A DNA stretch of 64,000 bases, taken from the NCBI RefSeq assembly GCF_000237925.1, contig NW_017386126.1:1-64000 (forward strand). Direction: 5' to 3'. This DNA comes from Schistosoma mansoni (lineage: Eukaryota > Platyhelminthes > Trematoda > Strigeidida > Schistosomatidae). The stretch's first letter is position 1; each line of letters starts with the position of its first letter. Positions 48,301-54,021 of the stretch are shown here, piece by piece. Position numbers and translations under genes: made by a program. The notes beneath the pieces were generated by a model. That model was not told where the DNA came from and searched no databases. It saw only the letters and a list, made by a program, of their open reading frames with translations.

Positions 48301-51300
48301 TTGACGATTTAGACTTCGCAGATGATCTGGCTCTTCTATCACAAACGCAACAACAAATGAAGGAGAAAACGACCAGTGTAGCAGCAGCCTCAGCAGCAGT
48401 AGGTCTCAATATAAACAAAGAGAAAAGCAAGACTCTCCGATACAATACAATATGCACCAATCTAATTACACTTGACAGGGAAGCTTTGGAGGATGTGGAA
48501 ACCTTCACATATCTGGGCAGCATCATTGATGAACACGATGGATCTGATGCAGATGTGAGGGCGCGGATCGGCAAAGCAAGAGCAGCATACTTACAACTGA
48601 AGAACATCTGGAAATCAAAACAATTGTCAACCAACACCAAGATCAGAATTTTCAATACAAATGTGAAGACAGTTCTATTGTATAGGGTGGAGACGTGGAG
48701 AACTACGAAAGCCATTATCCAGAAGATACAAGTGTTTATTAACAGCTGTCTACGCAAGATACTTCGGATCAGATGGCCAGACACTATCAGCAGCAAGTTA
48801 CTGTGGGAGACAACAAACCAGATTCCAGCAGAGGAAGAAATCAGGGGGAAGCGCTGGAAGTGGATTGGGCACACTTTGAGGAAATCAGCTAATTGCGTCA
48901 CAAGACAAGCCCTCACATGGAATCCTGAAGGTCGAAGGAGAAGAGGAAGACCAAAGAACACATTACGCCGAGAAATAGAGACAGACATGAGAAGAATGAA
49001 CAAAAACTGGATAGAACTAGAAAAGGAAGCCCAGGACAGAGTGGGTTGGAGAAAGTTGGTCGGCGGCCTATGCTCCATTGGGAGTAACAGGCGTAAGTAA
49101 GTAAGTAAGTAGCAGAAGGATAAAGGACGCGTGTTGCTTCCTGTTTAGGACACGTTAGATAGATGTACCAGCATCAGTGTTGATGCTTACATTGAGACCT
49201 CAACTCAGTACCTATCGCCTTAAAAGTCAACGCATTATCCAATAAACTAGTGATTCCACGCAGCCACTGATGTGTCCAACGGGTCAGGGTTCGTATTTTC
49301 CACCTAGTGAAATTTCAGGGCTACAAAGAAAGCATACTGAGGACTTGTAATTTAAAAGGAAGCATTTGCTCAGGATTCAAATATACAAGTGAATTGCACA
49401 CCAGTATATAAACAGCGGGAAAGCACAAACCCTTACAGAGAAACTGATGTGTTTGAAAAGGTTAAGTGAATAATTTTCTAACATTAATACGACACAATTA
49501 TTTACTATAACTGTATTACAAAGACATTAGTACACACAGGATCATTACGTGTCATCATAAGCAAGTTAACCAAAATAAAACGCCCATAAACATAGTAAAT
49601 GAGGAGACAAAATGAGTCTACAAGTTTTGGACTGTCGCATTCTTCACAAATAAGTGGTGTTAATAGACCTCTAACCTTCGGTCACCACTAATTACTAGCA
49701 CTGTGATCGTTAATTGGACAAGATATTTGAAATACTCCCTAAACAACTGATAAGACCCTTACTCTTCTCAATTCAGATAGTGTGATAATGAGAAATTGTT
49801 GCAGTAGTATGAAACGTCAATTTAAACAACTGTGTAGTACCGGTAAACTGCACACTTAATAAAATGGAACTTAGAGTTGAGTTATTGAACTAGTCTTGAA
49901 GGAAGTACATGCTCTTAGTTTGATGTTTGCACCAGAACCGATATATTTAGTTACAGACTTCAGATGGTATGGGTGAAATCGATGACAGTAAGATTAATAA
50001 AATTATTATTCATTCTCCTCCAGCTTTTGCAATAGTTTTTATCACAAATATATTTTTTTAATTTCCCAATTTCATTTGTTTTACTCACTCTTATTCATTA
50101 ATTCGGTTTTTACTGATGTTGTTATTATAATCCAGAACTCGTTTCCTGTTGACTAATTTTTACTGTGCTTTTGTAGGGCTGTGTCAAACTAGACAGTTGA
50201 TTATGTCTGCAATTCCTATTTGTCCTTTAGTATCTTCCATGATTTTGACTAAATTCAGATATCAGTGTACAGACTGAGAGTGAACTCAGGGAAAAGCAAC
50301 TTTATACCGGAGTTTCTGCTTTATAACTCGAGTTGAGTTCATATACAATTTTTCCATGAGGGTTTTTGTGGACTGTCGAATTTTCAGTTTATATCAAGGA
50401 CTGATTTTAGTTAGACCAGAACTGAAAACCAGGAGGCGCCGAACAGTTGTTCCGTCATAGTATGAGACTTTCTTCTCAGTGTGCATCTCTGCCCCCGGAG
50501 GCGACCAAAACTAAGATCTTTAGCTTTATAAGCGAAGACGGATAGTGGCTACCAGTAGACTCCAGGATGCGTGTTTCGTCCTATTTGGGACTCGTCAGCT
50601 GGATGCACTGCATTCCAGAGTTGTTCAATTCGGGACTCCAACCCAGACCGTTCGCCTCAAAAACCAACGAGTTATTCACTCAGCTACTGAGTCCTGATAG
50701 CCACCTGCTTGTGAAATGGTGTGACGTTTTCATTCACTTGGTATTGTTTGCTTGTATCTTCTCATTGTTGTTTACGACTGCAATTGATCAGTCTCTTGTT
50801 GGCATATGTGCATATGCGCACAAACATCCAGCCGACAAGTCCCAAATAGGACGAAACGCGCGTCCTGGATTCCACTGCTAGCCACTATCCATCTTTGTTC
50901 ATAAAGCTTGTGATTTAAGGCAATATCGAGGCAGTTCGCACACGATGCATATATGCCAACAAGAGACTGATTAGTTGCAATCCTAAACACCAGTGGGAAG
51001 ATACAAGCAAACAATACCAAGTGAATTAGGATCTTTAGGCCTCGCGCGATATAGCACGTTGGTTGACATTAGATACATAAATCACTGGATGCCGACTAAA
51101 TGGTCAAAACGTCAAGCACTCGCAGCAAGACCTAGAAGTTTAGGGTTCTATCCTCAGTGGGGTCATGGACATGCATTGCTGAAGAGTTCAATACTAGGAC
51201 GAAACAGATGTCCAGAACTTCCTGGTTTTTAACTGTGGTCTAACGAAGGTCAGTTTTTGATATAAGCTGTACTAATTCATATCCACCAAATGAAATGAAA

Positions 51301-53961
51301 TTAAACCTAGACTTGACCTGGAAATCCAAATGGGATTCGAACAAGAATAATAACATTAATAGCTGTATGCTTTTTTTCAAACTAGGACCTAGAGAACGAA
51401 CCACCACTAACCTTACACTTTATGGTTTAATAATTAATATGACTGATCTGGTGAAGCCAATCTAGTCAATTTCAAATTAGTAATATATTATTTGCTTCCA
51501 ACAGTTAACTCGAATCAAAATTATTTCGTCATATGGAAGAGGGTACAGGAAGATGAATAAACCATATTTTGCTACCATAATAACCGGTATTTTACAGTCA
51601 GTCAGTCAGCTACAACGTAGGACCAGGCACATTTATGCATCGGTACAAGTCTCCATACATCATTAGCACAACAAGATGAACACCGGATTCATAGTAGTTA
51701 ATTTAGTGGTGGTAATATATAAAAGAAAGATTATATATAAGGATATATTATAGGGAGGAAGAACGTTATGAAGCAATTTTAATCTTAGGGTTTAAGGGAA
51801 GATAAAGAGTGTATACACGTACGCCATTGTGACCGATTCTGAGCCATATCACCTAGAGTCTCCAACCATTGGTTACGATAGTCACGCGGACCCCAACCAG
51901 GTAGTCTGCATTTACTAACATGACTCAGACTAGGCCGGTATTTTACAAGTTCTTAACACTAAAATACTTTTTCCCCTTGCAAAAAACATATCACATTAGA
52001 AAGTCATAAAAATTAGCTTTTGCACAACTCTTCTTGTTTCTTTAAATGACAATAATAAATTTTATACTTACCACAGTATGTTTCGACGTACATTGAATTA
52101 TTTTTCAATGTATCAGCAACAAACTCTAGAATTTCTGTGATTAAATTAGCCGATACAAATTCCGATGATTGTGAAGATGATTTATTAGTAGTTATCAATA
52201 GTTCACATTTATTTGAGATGTATGAGCAAAGATATATAGAAAATCGTCGAATTCCTTCATTGGTTTCACCCAATAGGAAAAATATCTTTAATAAATATAC
52301 TATATTCTTTTCATCTCGTTTCGAAACATATTCATCGAATTTCTCAACTGCCATCTTCACAAGAATTTGTCGACTGTCATCCAGAGTTGTCAATGGATTA
52401 TTATCAGGATTATCTATAAAGTATTTTGTTTAGATCATCATTAATGACCATCAGAAACAAGAGACCATTAAAAATCGGAGATTAACAACTACAACAGGAA
52501 ATATTTGATGATAAGATTCGTAAAATCAGAATAAATACAGTATGTGTATGTTGAGTGACGTGTGTCTGTCATAATATTAGCTAGTTCATGGAGCTTGACG
52601 TTCGGACATATGTTTCAATATGTTGGCTTCCCACATTAATATATTGTCAAATTGGCTTAAAAAGGCATATATATCCGTTTATTTAGGGGTACTTGAAGAA
52701 AGTGTGTGACGTGACCTAGAAATGAATAACAGTATAGATACATTTACCTTCTATATTTCTCTAGATATTCAGTTTTGATATTTACTTATACATGTCATTA
52801 GTTTGTCCCTTGTTTTCGAAGTATACTCTGAAATTTTCGCCGTTCATTATCGCTGATATTACTATTATTTCGACTCATTTGCTACTTTTCCGTTTATTTC
52901 ATCCTGTTGGGCTACCATGGGATCCTAACCTGAGCCCAAGCACATTTGCGTCAAGTCCTACATTGATTACGACTAATTCGTTACTCCTTAGTCACTTTAT
53001 TGGTTTCCAGTTAGTCAGATCACCATCAGGGCCATCAAGAGTAGAGGATATTTGTAGGTTACAAGCATCAAATCATAGGTGTTTCCGAAGCATTGCTCGT
53101 GTATTTTGGGACCACGGAATAAGCAATGTCTGAGTTAGGAATACGGTACTAGGTAAGAATAACAAGTCGATTGATGAGGTAGTAAATCTTCATCAAGTGA
53201 AGTGGTTGAGACATGCGTTACGTATATAGGTGTACGAGTAGGCTGGAAGGCTAGGGGCTGTCAAACCAAGACATATACAGCAGTTAAACGTAAGTGGCGA
53301 GAACAAATAGCCAATGTATACTAAGTTTTTATACCATGACGAACATAAGAACTGTGCTTTCTAAACCATTCTAAACTTGTAAGTTTTTGAGACACACGTT
53401 ATGCAGACTATAGTTAAGTCATACCCTGGTGTTCAACGCCGAGCGATCTAGGGGTAGGTTGAAAGGCTAAAAGCTACCACGAAATCATTTATCTAAGTCG
53501 TAAGGGACAGGTATTGAATTATTGGTCAAGGTTCTCTAGATAATCGTGGTCAATGGTTTAAGAACTCGAATAAACGTGGCTCGGAATAGGACTTAACTAC
53601 ATAGATCCATTTATTTCCTATTTATCTCTAAATTCTGATTTTAATATAGATACCTTGAGCCACTTACTTCGTCTAATACTGGAATTATTTTGGCATCTAT
53701 TGCTTTCACATTGTTAGGCTCTTCCTTTACTGTTCCGACATGAAGTATAGGGACTGCCTAAGGCATATTTCTAAATGGTCCTTCATCATGACTGAAACAT
53801 ATAGTCTTCCCACTTTCATATAATTTGCTGACCAGGACCTCACGTTAGGCATGTAGTTACAGATTATTGGAAAGCTATCTCTACTTCCAATCAAAACACA
53901 AGCAGAGAAGTTGAAGTAACAATTCATAACCACATTTTAAGCAATTCATCAAAGTATGCTT

Positions 53962-54021
<60 letters not shown>

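Larger units (their letters stand above)
50525..51026 (-). mobile_element. Family A composite on the minus strand
   Basis: It has the same order as 43055-43495 when read on the minus strand. Fold-back arms at 50732-50818 and about 50945-51026 enclose an antisense ribozyme segment. A spacer leads to a tRNA-like head (ggactcagtagctgagtg) near 50695, then a sense hammerhead, with the tail ending near 50525. The arm pair is about 85 bp and well conserved (attcacttggtattgtttgc / its complement). It lies in the large COG4 intron. Confidence 0.85.

Noticed and set aside
48269-49078. 269-codon minus-strand frame
   Set aside because: Antisense shadow of the RTE reverse transcriptase.
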